Below are positions 8,988-16,017 of a stretch of 57,859 nucleotides of DNA, piece by piece. The number at the start of each line of letters is the position of its first letter. Position 1 is the stretch's first letter. This DNA is from Chitinispirillales bacterium. Lineage in GTDB: Bacteria; Fibrobacterota; Chitinivibrionia; Chitinivibrionales; Chitinispirillaceae. The notes beneath the pieces were generated by a model, which saw only the letters and a program-made list of their open reading frames with translations, was not told where the DNA came from and made no database searches. Where the stretch lies: NCBI GenBank assembly GCA_031254105.1, contig JAIRVB010000015.1, positions 1 through 57,859 on the forward strand, written 5' to 3'. The position numbers were made by a program, and so were the translations under genes.

Positions 8988-9806
8988 TTGTTTCCCTATA
9001 TTTTCAGGTTTTTCAAGTTAGGCATTCCGCTTTCTCTCCTTGTTCTTTTTTGGGGTGGATGCGGTTCAAAGGAAAAAGTGCTTTTGGAGATCGATTATTC
9101 CGGCGCTGCGGACTGGCAGTATCTCCTTGGCGCGGATATCTACGGAACAGCTGTTGTTTCGCAGGATTCGGCGCCGCAGGCCTTCAGCGGTTCGCTTCGG
9201 ACATATCTGCACGGCTTAAAGGATGGATCCGATTCATCTGTAATTCGTTTCGGTTTGAAGGATGTTACATTTATAGCGCCGTTTCTTTCTGATGATGAGA
9301 AAGAGGATATCTATAACCGCCTTACCGTTATGCAGGTGCTCTTGTCGCAGGATGGTATCTCGCTCAGTGATACTACCGGCATGCCCGGCGTCCTCTCAGG
9401 AGGCTGGGATATAATGCGTTGTGTCGCGAGAGTGGTTCCGGTGCTGCCAAACGCGGAGATGGCTGTGAATTCCTCTTGGGAGAGAGAGCAGCGTTTTTCT
9501 CTCTCTCTTCCGGAAGGCAGGGGCGATGTTCATCTCTACCAGTTTTTTACGCTTGATAGTTTGTATAATAATCGAGGTGTTTTGTCGGCTGCGTTGAGTT
9601 GGGCGTTTAACTATCGCGTCTCACTTATCGATGATGACGCTCCATCTTTGCGCAAATACCCGCTTTCCGGTTCCGGCCGGGGCAATGCGGTTTTAGATAT
9701 CAAAAAGAAAAGGCTTTTTAAATCTAAAGCGAATTTTCAGGTGGCGCATTCGCAGAATCCGGGGTATGAGCTTAATGAAGTTGTTCATCTTGAGGCTGTG
9801 GAGTGA
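8988..9806 (+). CDS. Putative lipoprotein of unknown function
   Basis: 272 aa, starting at a TTG codon chosen because AAGGAG (8977-8982) sits a few bases upstream. The N-terminus is a signal sequence ending LLVLFWGGCGSKEK, which looks like a lipobox with a non-canonical Trp at -3, so membrane anchoring is likely but not certain. The mature part is a soluble mixed alpha/beta region (FSGSLRTYLHG, SVIRFGLKDVTFIAPFLSD, VNSSWEREQRFSL) and may be a periplasmic assembly or stress protein. I do not recognise a family. It is divergent from the beta-helix gene (72-bp gap) and convergent with the transglycosylase operon. Confidence 0.7.
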   Translation: MFPYIFRFFKLGIPLSLLVLFWGGCGSKEKVLLEIDYSGAADWQYLLGADIYGTAVVSQDSAPQAFSGSLRTYLHGLKDGSDSSVIRFGLKDVTFIAPFLSDDEKEDIYNRLTVMQVLLSQDGISLSDTTGMPGVLSGGWDIMRCVARVVPVLPNAEMAVNSSWEREQRFSLSLPEGRGDVHLYQFFTLDSLYNNRGVLSAALSWAFNYRVSLIDDDAPSLRKYPLSGSGRGNAVLDIKKKRLFKSKANFQVAHSQNPGYELNEVVHLEAVE

Positions 9807-9904
9807 GTACTCTGACAAAATGGATGCTCAAAGGGGGAACAATGAGCGGCAGTTGTGCAGTGTGATTGAGATGGGGGATATATGGTGTGCGGTAAATGGC
9901 TCCC

Positions 9905-10672
9905 TTATTGTAATTCCTCCTCCGCTTTCCCCATCTCCCTAAGCTTATAGTACTGAGCAAGCACTTTCTCATAATAGCGCGTGGGGAGCTGTTCTTTGCG
10001 GGACAGGGTGCTTCTGACAGTTCCCGGCCCAAGATTATAAGCTAAAATCCCAAGTTTAAAACTTTTGAATCGCGTGATGAGCTGCGTAAGGTACGCGGTT
10101 CCCAGCACAAGGTTGATTTCCGGGTCAAAGAGGTCTTCCGGTTTGAGATTTTTAATGCCCAATGGTTTCGCTACATCAAGAGCGGTTTCATATTTGACTT
10201 GCATAAGCCCAAGAGCGCCGCTGAGGTTGCCGCTTCTGTATCTGCCTAAAGCTCTTGGGTCAAACCTGCTCTCTACATGGATCACGGCAAGAAGCAGCTC
10301 CGGGTTATAGCCGTACTGGAGGCTGTTTTGGTAAACTAAATCGGTTAGCTGACGTACAATGGGTTCGGAGACTTTTTTGCCTGCTGCCGCGCTCATGAGT
10401 TTGAAAAGACGGTTTTTTTCACGAAGTCCTTTAATGTAATGGTCGCTGTTTACTTTTTCCGTTTTTAAAACGGCTATCTCCTTGTCAAGATTGTGTATGG
10501 CGATAGCGTTACGGGAAATTATAAATGAGATCGAAAGGAGAATTATCAACAAGAAACAGATGAAAACTATGCTGAAAAGTTCTGAAATCCAGACTTTGTT
10601 GCCGACAAACATTATGCCGGGTTTGTAGGCGCGGCCGCCTTTAGCGTTAGCGCCGTTTTGGTTTGGCCGCAT
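9905..10672 (-). CDS. Membrane-anchored lytic transglycosylase (SLT domain)
   Basis: 255 aa. One membrane helix (about residues 31-53, SIVFICFLLIILLSISFII) anchors it with the catalytic part in the periplasm, followed by a short coiled coil (55-95). The SLT domain has the catalytic glutamate E134 in IHVESRFDP, then the family motifs GALGLMQVKYETA, LFDPEINLVLGTAYL and ILAYNLGPGTV. These enzymes cleave the MurNAc-GlcNAc bond of peptidoglycan to form 1,6-anhydro ends. Its start overlaps the end of the STAS gene by 26 bases, so both are co-translated in a three-gene minus-strand operon with the GH57-like gene. Confidence 0.88.
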   Translation of the reverse strand: MRPNQNGANAKGGRAYKPGIMFVGNKVWISELFSIVFICFLLIILLSISFIISRNAIAIHNLDKEIAVLKTEKVNSDHYIKGLREKNRLFKLMSAAAGKKVSEPIVRQLTDLVYQNSLQYGYNPELLLAVIHVESRFDPRALGRYRSGNLSGALGLMQVKYETALDVAKPLGIKNLKPEDLFDPEINLVLGTAYLTQLITRFKSFKLGILAYNLGPGTVRSTLSRKEQLPTRYYEKVLAQYYKLREMGKAEEELQ

Positions 10673-11279
10673 CCTGTATTATCCCAAGCTGCTCTAAAGG
10701 CTGCAGCCGCTCTTTGAGCTGTTCTGTCTCAAGAACGCTTTGCTGCTTCCACAGGTTTAGCTCCAAAAGCTCGCTTTGCTGTTCATGTATACGGCCGCTT
10801 TGTACCTGAATAATAGAAAGCAGGGTTAAAAACCAGCCGCACAGCACTATAAGTGTAAAAATCGCCACTGAACGCGATATGCGAAATCCGGTTTTACGGT
10901 TGAGTTTTTTGCCTCTCTTTTTTAACAGGCTTAGAAGTGAGCCTCTATATAAAGATTCCTCATCAGGGAAAATTGCAAACAGGTTAATGTACGGCTGAAA
11001 CGCGCGGCATAAAGAATCGTTTTTGAATATGAGCTTGAGTTCACCGCCCTTTCCCTTTATAGTGTTAAAGAGAGTTAAAAACATGGGTACTACAGTGTCG
11101 TCTACCCCTGTGATTTTCTCCATATCAACAACAAAGGAGCGGTTTCCGTCTTTTAGAAGGCTTAAAAATTTTTCACGTATGTTAGGCACCTGCTCATTAT
11201 AAAAATTTCCCGCAAGGCGAAACCATATTACGTTTCCCCGGCTTTCAAGAGTTATGTCAAGAGCCTCAGAGCGAATCAT
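10647..11279 (-). CDS. STAS-domain protein with a membrane helix and coiled coil
   Basis: 210 aa. Residues about 1-115 form a STAS fold (LDITLESRGNVIWFRLAGNF, SFVVDMEKITGVDDTVVPMF, KLIFKNDSLCRAF). The position normally holding the phosphorylatable Ser of anti-sigma-factor antagonists (D-S-S-G) reads GVDDTVVP, so regulation by phosphorylation may be lost or moved to Thr. A basic linker is followed by a membrane helix (SVAIFTLIVLCGWFLTLLSI, about 139-158) and a C-terminal coiled coil rich in E, Q and L. STAS plus transmembrane helix plus coiled coil is unusual. It overlaps the GH57-like gene by 14 bases upstream and the transglycosylase by 26 bases downstream, which argues for a shared envelope-related task. 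Confidence 0.75.
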   Translation of the reverse strand: MIRSEALDITLESRGNVIWFRLAGNFYNEQVPNIREKFLSLLKDGNRSFVVDMEKITGVDDTVVPMFLTLFNTIKGKGGELKLIFKNDSLCRAFQPYINLFAIFPDEESLYRGSLLSLLKKRGKKLNRKTGFRISRSVAIFTLIVLCGWFLTLLSIIQVQSGRIHEQQSELLELNLWKQQSVLETEQLKERLQPLEQLGIIQDAAKPKRR

Positions 11280-13182
11280 TATTAAGACCCTTTGTTCTCA
11301 GTTTACGGAAATCAATTTTGCCTGTGAATAAAAATGTACCGTTCGGATCAAGATCTACCGGGCAGCTTATCATAAGAATTATGCCGTTTGAGTCTTTTAT
11401 CTGACCAGCCTCAGGAGAAAACGCCCAGACATTCACGTTTTTCTGAGTTACAAATTGCGTCTTGACGCCAACTGCCCAATCCTCAATATCCCATGCAGCT
11501 GCGTTTTCAATGATAACCGGTGTTTCACCGTTAATTGTGTATTCTTTTTTGTTACAAATGAGAGCGCACTTTTTTAAAAGCGCGCCCGCGAGCGCAAGAG
11601 GCAGTTCTATTCCAAAAGTAAATGAGTAATTTGTAAGCGAACTGTTGCTGAGCTTGTAGCTGTAGGAGAGACTGGCATTGTCTTTTTCCAGACCGAACAC
11701 TTTTTCCATGCTCAGGGGGCAGCTGCGTCCATCTTTAATAAACCCGCCGTGGCAGTTCATGAGTACCTTTACCCCAGCGGGTGTATTCTTAAAAGTATAT
11801 TCAAACGGAGAGTCGCTGAAATTAGAGCTGTCTTTGACTGACCCGGATATATAATTATCACAAGTAAGGGGTTCTGTGAAAATTTTATCACAAAAAGCAA
11901 GCCGGCTCTCACGCGGAATAATAACATTCGGCTTTGAGCGCACTCTTGGATTATAGGCTGCGCATGCGTTAAAGCTGCGGCCGCTGTAGTCAAGTTCGTA
12001 GATTTGACTTCCGTTTTTATGGTCAAGATAAATCTTAAGATGGCGGTTTGACATTATGATACTTTTGTAACCGTTGCGCAGAAAATCGGTCAATCGTAAG
12101 CAGCCGTTTTGAGTATTTTTTAATTCGTAAAGCTCACTCTCTATATCTATAAGTTTGCCATAAGTCCACAAACGGTCTGTAATGGAACTGAAGCCCGCCC
12201 TCTGTGACGGCAGAAAACGGTTTATGTCCTGACTGAAAAAGAGCCGCCGCTTCAGTTTGCCGGCCAGCTTGGTTTCCTTAAGGCCGCGGACGTTGTCGCA
12301 GGCCTCCATAAGCTTGCGCTGCAGAATACCGATTTGGTCATAGCAGTGCAGATGATTAAGAAAATAGGGCGAAGCGGGTTCGTTGTGCGAAGGCACAAGG
12401 CTTGACGGAAAGTAGTGCAGGCCAAGGGGAGGGGTGTTGCCTAACACATCCTTAAATCTTAACGAATGCAGCTCAAGAATGTGTTTGTCGGTCTCTGCGG
12501 CGATTTTTTCTATCCACTCCTGCTGCTCTTTGCCGTTATCCTGCTGCTCAAGCGAGTACAGGTACCGCAAAACAAGCATCCGAGGCTCTGATTTTCCTTC
12601 CGTGTATTTCTCTTTTATCCATCCGGCAAGGTTTTGCGGCGCGTTATGTTTATGATATGACCAGACAGGAAAAACCGCGATTGAACTCCCCGTGTACTCG
12701 GTTATCCAGTACCCGTCATTGCTTCCGGCTTCGTTTTTGGCAAGGAGAGCGTTTGAGATCACCGCGTATTTTAAGCCGGCGCCGCTGAATGAGTCTATGT
12801 GCGGCGGCTCCCAGTTAGAAAAGGGAGGAACATACCCATGCGGAGCTTCTCCCGTAAGTTCTGTAAAGACTTTCATTCCCAAGGCGATATTTTCATTAGT
12901 AAGCCACTGGGGTGAGAAACTCAGAAACGGTTCCGTGTATCCCATGCATTGCCACTCGATTTGTCCGCGTTTTAGCATATCTCTAAGCGAGGAGATGGTG
13001 AGCGGGTCTATACATTCGAGAATATATCCCGGCAGAGCGGCATTAAAGCGCAGGCGGGGGAAGCGCTCGCAGAGGTTGAGCAGCTTATCGGCGAAGCGGT
13101 TTATGGAACTGCTGAGTTCCGTTTTCGGCATCAAGCTGTTTTTGTACGGCTGGAGCAGAAGTATAAGCTGGTCGCGTTTCAT
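11266..13182 (-). CDS. GH57-like protein, probably catalytically degenerate
   Basis: 638 aa with the outline of a family 57 glycoside hydrolase / 4-alpha-glucanotransferase: an N-terminal (beta/alpha)7-type domain, then all-beta domains resembling DUF1925/DUF1926 (about 290-630, for example RHLKIYLDHKNGSQIYELDY). Family landmarks can be placed: MLKRGQIEWQCMGYTEPFLS and SNWEPPHIDSFSGAGLKYAV. Key residues are absent. The N-terminal HNHQP is replaced by LLLQPYKN. The segment before WEPP reads YVPPFSN where active enzymes have a W-L-T-E-R-V type sequence carrying the nucleophile. The acid/base region is also unrecognisable. It may bind alpha-glucan rather than cleave it. First gene of an overlapping operon with the STAS and SLT genes. 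Confidence 0.7.
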   Translation of the reverse strand: MKRDQLILLLQPYKNSLMPKTELSSSINRFADKLLNLCERFPRLRFNAALPGYILECIDPLTISSLRDMLKRGQIEWQCMGYTEPFLSFSPQWLTNENIALGMKVFTELTGEAPHGYVPPFSNWEPPHIDSFSGAGLKYAVISNALLAKNEAGSNDGYWITEYTGSSIAVFPVWSYHKHNAPQNLAGWIKEKYTEGKSEPRMLVLRYLYSLEQQDNGKEQQEWIEKIAAETDKHILELHSLRFKDVLGNTPPLGLHYFPSSLVPSHNEPASPYFLNHLHCYDQIGILQRKLMEACDNVRGLKETKLAGKLKRRLFFSQDINRFLPSQRAGFSSITDRLWTYGKLIDIESELYELKNTQNGCLRLTDFLRNGYKSIIMSNRHLKIYLDHKNGSQIYELDYSGRSFNACAAYNPRVRSKPNVIIPRESRLAFCDKIFTEPLTCDNYISGSVKDSSNFSDSPFEYTFKNTPAGVKVLMNCHGGFIKDGRSCPLSMEKVFGLEKDNASLSYSYKLSNSSLTNYSFTFGIELPLALAGALLKKCALICNKKEYTINGETPVIIENAAAWDIEDWAVGVKTQFVTQKNVNVWAFSPEAGQIKDSNGIILMISCPVDLDPNGTFLFTGKIDFRKLRTKGLNNDSL

Positions 13183-13308
13183 AGTTTCAAAATACGGTTT
13201 TTACGTTATTGATGTCAAACCATTTTTGTGTTGTCTATAATATTTATTATATTTAGAGACGCTTTTTAGTAATATTATCCGGCGCAAATTTTTAGAAAGG
13301 ATACAACC

Positions 13309-14028
13309 ATGATCCAGTTTGATTTGCATGTGCATTCGATTTTCAGTCTATGCGGAATCCATACCGTACTTGAGCTTCTTGAGCGGGCCAAAGCTATAGG
13401 CATGAAAGGTTTTGCTGTGACTGATCACGGACTTACCATGGGCGGAAGGCTTAACAATCCGTTTTTTGAACGTTTTAAATCGCCTTGTCCTGAAGTAAAA
13501 ATTTTAAAAGGCGTTGAATGCAATCTTATTGATGAAACCGGAAAAATTGATATTCCTTACATCTTTATGCCGTTTCTTGATGTAGTGCTGCTCGGCGCTC
13601 ACCCTAATACCGCAAAAAATTTAGGGCGCGAAAAATATACGGATATGCTTGTCGCGGCGATAGATAAAAATCCTTGCGTTGACATTATTACTCATCCTAA
13701 CGATCCGCACTATCCCGTAGATTACCGCAGACTCGCCCGCGAAGCGAAAGCAAGGGGAGTGGCTCTTGAGCTTAACAATTCAAAAATCCTTTATAGCAGA
13801 AGCGAGATTAAAGAGGCTGAAGTATTGGTTGACGCGTGTCTTGAAGAGGGCTGCGGCATCGCGGTATGCAGCGACACCCACGCGATACACGAGCTTGGAA
13901 CCGATGAGTCTGTAAGACCGATACTTAAAGCGGCCGGTTTTCCTGAAGAGCTTATTGTCAACCGTGACGAGGAATCGGCGATTGCGTTTATCGAAGGCAG
14001 AAGGAAGAATAAAGCGTTCAGCGGTTAG
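13309..14028 (+). CDS. PHP-domain metal-dependent phosphatase/hydrolase (YcdX-like)
   Basis: 239-aa PHP-family enzyme. Metal ligands are visible in order: FDLHVHS (His pair near residues 6-8), VTDHG (about 38-42), GVECNL (Glu, about 65), ITHPNDPHYP (about 127-136) and the C-terminal CSDTHAIHELG (about 193-203). Such enzymes carry a trinuclear metal site and act as phosphatases on small phosphorylated molecules; the YcdX group is also tied to motility in enterobacteria, but the substrate here is unknown. AAAGGATACAACC precedes the ATG and gives a good ribosome-binding site. It is followed by a family-B repeat. Confidence 0.87.
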   Translation: MIQFDLHVHSIFSLCGIHTVLELLERAKAIGMKGFAVTDHGLTMGGRLNNPFFERFKSPCPEVKILKGVECNLIDETGKIDIPYIFMPFLDVVLLGAHPNTAKNLGREKYTDMLVAAIDKNPCVDIITHPNDPHYPVDYRRLAREAKARGVALELNNSKILYSRSEIKEAEVLVDACLEEGCGIAVCSDTHAIHELGTDESVRPILKAAGFPEELIVNRDEESAIAFIEGRRKNKAFSG

Positions 14029-14067
14029 TATATGCGGATAGGCCGTGGCAATGGTTTTCTGCAGCTT

Positions 14068-14200
14068 TGCCAGTCAACGCGGAAATAGAAAACACCTGGT
14101 AATGACAATACAACAAAAACTCTATCGTATCTTTATTTTATTTCCGCGTTTGCTTAGGTTGATTGAGGGATAAATTTACAGGAAAAATTTTACAGGCTCT
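14068..14200 (+). repeat. MITE-like element, family B copy 2
   Basis: CAACGCGGAAATAGAAAACA at the left is mirrored by TTATTTCCGCGTTTG at 14139-14153, enclosing CAATACAACAAAAACTCTATC. It continues with TTGATTGAGGGATAAATTTA and a second ACAG block. The copy at 4319-4443 has the same blocks in reverse orientation. A diverged copy lies at 56458-56580. Confidence 0.7.
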
Positions 14201-14261
14201 ATCGGTTACACAATTCACTATATTTAGTATATATGTGATCTCTGAAGGAGCCCGAACCGCC

Positions 14262-15497
14262 ATGAAAAATCCGTTTACTGTTAAGACTTCATTTTTTAGA
14301 ATGGTTTTATTTATCATCTCAATTGCGTCTATGTGTTTTGCCGCTGAAACAGCGCCAGGGCAGCGCATTGAGCGGGAGTTCAGGCTGCTTGAAAGCAGCT
14401 TGAACCGCTTTATGCATTCTAATGTGCTTTCCGCGCCTGATTTGGATTCTATGAACCGGGCGCTTTATGGGTTTATACGTGAGAATCCTGGGGTAAAAAG
14501 AATCTTTCGTACCAATGCGGGCGGGTTTATTGTAAACGATGTAAGCTCCGGTCAGACGCGCCCCGCTCCTTCGCGCGATATATCCGCTCAAAGATGGCTT
14601 CAGGCTCTTACGCTGTCAAAATCACCATATTACAGCTTTGATACGGACTCTACCGGTGCGCTGTCTCTCTTTTACGCCTGGCCTGTTATGAGCGGGCCTG
14701 ATAAATCACACTTCTCCGGAGCGTTTGCCGCTAAAATTGATATTACAACACATATAGCTTTAATTGAAGATATCGCGCCGTTTCAGGTTGCGTTCATGGG
14801 AACGGCTTTTTTCCAGCATGAATGGGATGAGATTGATTACAGTGAAGAACCTCTTAAGATAAAGGGCGTGTCTGATGTCACAATTCGTACGGTGAGAGAA
14901 CTTGTTACAAGGAAGACCCCAATACCCGCGCCCGCGCCTTCAACCGCTGTTTCAGATTCCGCGGCTTATACCGCTTCTTTATCCGCGGACTCCGCCTTAA
15001 TGTCTCCGGCCGCCGGCGAGGCAGTCAAAAATAATACTGCCGTACTTTTAAAATCGATGGTTCAGTTAATTACTATTATCGTTGTTATGATTGTGGTGAT
15101 AATGCTTATTGTTTTGGTTTTCAGAGTTAAAAGGCGTGCTGAGAGTACGACAGGACGTTTCTTTATGGGAGATGCGTTTAAAGAAAGCAAGCCAGACGGC
15201 TCAGATGTTCAAAACTCCTGGGATGACGCTCAGGAACGGGAACCATCTACCGGCATAAGATTGGAACTTGTCGACATTGATGCCCTGCCGCCCCAGCCTG
15301 TAGTGACAAACGAAGCTGAAGAGAAAAAAAAAACTTCCCATAGAAACGGCTCTGCCGAAGGCAGGGGAAAAACCGTAGACCCCCGCGACGCGGCGCTTGC
15401 GCAGTTTCTCAAGGGTGAATTTGGCAAAATGGAAAAAAATATGCGTGCGCTCTCCGAGAGGATAAGCAGGCTTGAGAGGGAGAAAAGTAAAAAATAA
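14262..15497 (+). CDS. Membrane protein with sensor-like periplasmic domain and C-terminal coiled coil
   Basis: 411 aa from the ATG at 14262, preferred because GAAGGAG lies upstream and a clean signal-anchor follows (MKNPFTVKTSFFRMVLFIIS...FAAET); the open frame extends 33 codons further upstream into a repeat. Residues about 30-190 resemble a PDC/Cache-type fold (SLNRFMHSNV, NPGVKRIFRTNAGGFIVNDV, LSLFYAWPVMSG, GAFAAKIDITTHIALI). A Pro/Ala/Ser linker leads to a strong membrane helix (LITIIVVMIVVIMLIVLVF, about 268-288). The cytoplasmic tail is charged and ends in a short coiled coil (MEKNMRALSERISRLEREKS). No kinase, HAMP, GGDEF or methyl-accepting domain is present, so an output partner would have to act in trans. 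Confidence 0.65.
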   Translation: MKNPFTVKTSFFRMVLFIISIASMCFAAETAPGQRIEREFRLLESSLNRFMHSNVLSAPDLDSMNRALYGFIRENPGVKRIFRTNAGGFIVNDVSSGQTRPAPSRDISAQRWLQALTLSKSPYYSFDTDSTGALSLFYAWPVMSGPDKSHFSGAFAAKIDITTHIALIEDIAPFQVAFMGTAFFQHEWDEIDYSEEPLKIKGVSDVTIRTVRELVTRKTPIPAPAPSTAVSDSAAYTASLSADSALMSPAAGEAVKNNTAVLLKSMVQLITIIVVMIVVIMLIVLVFRVKRRAESTTGRFFMGDAFKESKPDGSDVQNSWDDAQEREPSTGIRLELVDIDALPPQPVVTNEAEEKKKTSHRNGSAEGRGKTVDPRDAALAQFLKGEFGKMEKNMRALSERISRLEREKSKK

Positions 15498-15514
15498 TAT
15501 TTTTTTAAAAAAAG

Positions 15515-15543
15515 TTGCGTAGAGTCAGAACATTAATTATATT
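15515..15543 (+). promoter_or_regulatory. Sigma-70-type promoter for a candidate small RNA
   Basis: TTGCGT (15515-15520) and TATATT (15538-15543) are separated by exactly 17 bases. The same pair with the same spacing recurs at 57736-57764. No open reading frame begins downstream before the terminator at 15619. Confidence 0.5.
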
Positions 15544-15549
15544 ATTAAC

Positions 15550-15645
15550 AGGTGTAATGCCATGCAAATGGTAAACGTGTGTGATGATGAAGTGACTCAG
15601 GTGCAATGCCTGGGGGAAGGGGAGCTCTTCGGGGCTCCCTTTTTT
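15550..15645 (+). ncRNA. Candidate ~96-nt small RNA
   Basis: A promoter-like sequence at 15515 and an intrinsic terminator at 15619-15645 bracket a region with no credible ORF. It holds a 13-nt direct repeat, CAGGTGTAATGCC (15550-15562) and CAGGTGCAATGCC (15599-15611), and a CCAT-GCAA-ATGG hairpin with a GNRA-like loop (15560-15571). I could not match it to a riboswitch class I know. It might instead be only the 3' trailer of the gene ending at 15497. Confidence 0.4.
15619..15645 (+). terminator. Intrinsic terminator
   Basis: GGGAGC (15620-15625) pairs with GCTCCC (15634-15639) around an 8-nt loop and is followed by six T residues. It serves the candidate small RNA or the upstream membrane-protein gene. 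Confidence 0.8.
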
Positions 15646-15705
15646 GATGCGTTGAGCCCGCGCCCTTACCTGGATGAGATACAGCAAATTGCGTTGATGT
15701 TGTCC

Positions 15706-15741
15706 GCGTTAGTAAAGCTATTTTTAAGTTGAATGACTATA
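15706..15741 (-). repeat. Partial MITE, family A (one end only)
   Basis: On the minus strand this reads TATAGTCATTCAACTTAAAA and onward for 36 bases. It matches the left end of the element at 39158 with a single mismatch. The other end is missing, so it is a truncated copy. The rest of 15742-15965 shows nothing recognisable. Confidence 0.75.
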
Positions 15742-15965
15742 ACTGACAAAGTCAGATACCTGTTTTTTATCGACATTGAGATATAAATTTCTTGCGATTC
15801 CATCAATGATAGAAAAAGGGGCTAAGAAAATTGTAATAGAAATGGCTCTGTTGATGAGATGACGGCTATGGATACAAAGACTATAGAACTGTTCTTTGGG
15901 GGTGGGGGTACGTAACATAAATACGGTATAATGGACAATTTGGGTTTATTACACATACTCCCCAA

Positions 15966-15990
15966 ATAAAAAAGGGAGCTGAGGCTCCCT
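15966..15990 (-). terminator. Intrinsic terminator of the GH9 gene
   Basis: On the minus strand AGGGAGC-CTCA-GCTCCCT is followed by a T-rich tract (complement of AATAAAAAA, 15965-15973). It lies just past the cellulase stop codon. The stem is the same GGGAGC/GCTCCC as in the terminator at 15619. Confidence 0.85.
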
Positions 15991-16017
15991 GATAAAAAAT
16001 TATTAACCGTTCCCGCT

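Noticed and set aside
15550-15645. Known riboswitch (c-di-GMP, cobalamin or THF type)
   Set aside because: Some words look similar (GGTGCAATGCC), but the conserved cores of these classes are absent and no gene follows on that strand.
15724-15918. 64-residue minus-strand open frame between the small-RNA candidate and the GH9 gene
   Set aside because: No ribosome-binding site, no recognisable family, atypical composition, and it overlaps the truncated family-A element.
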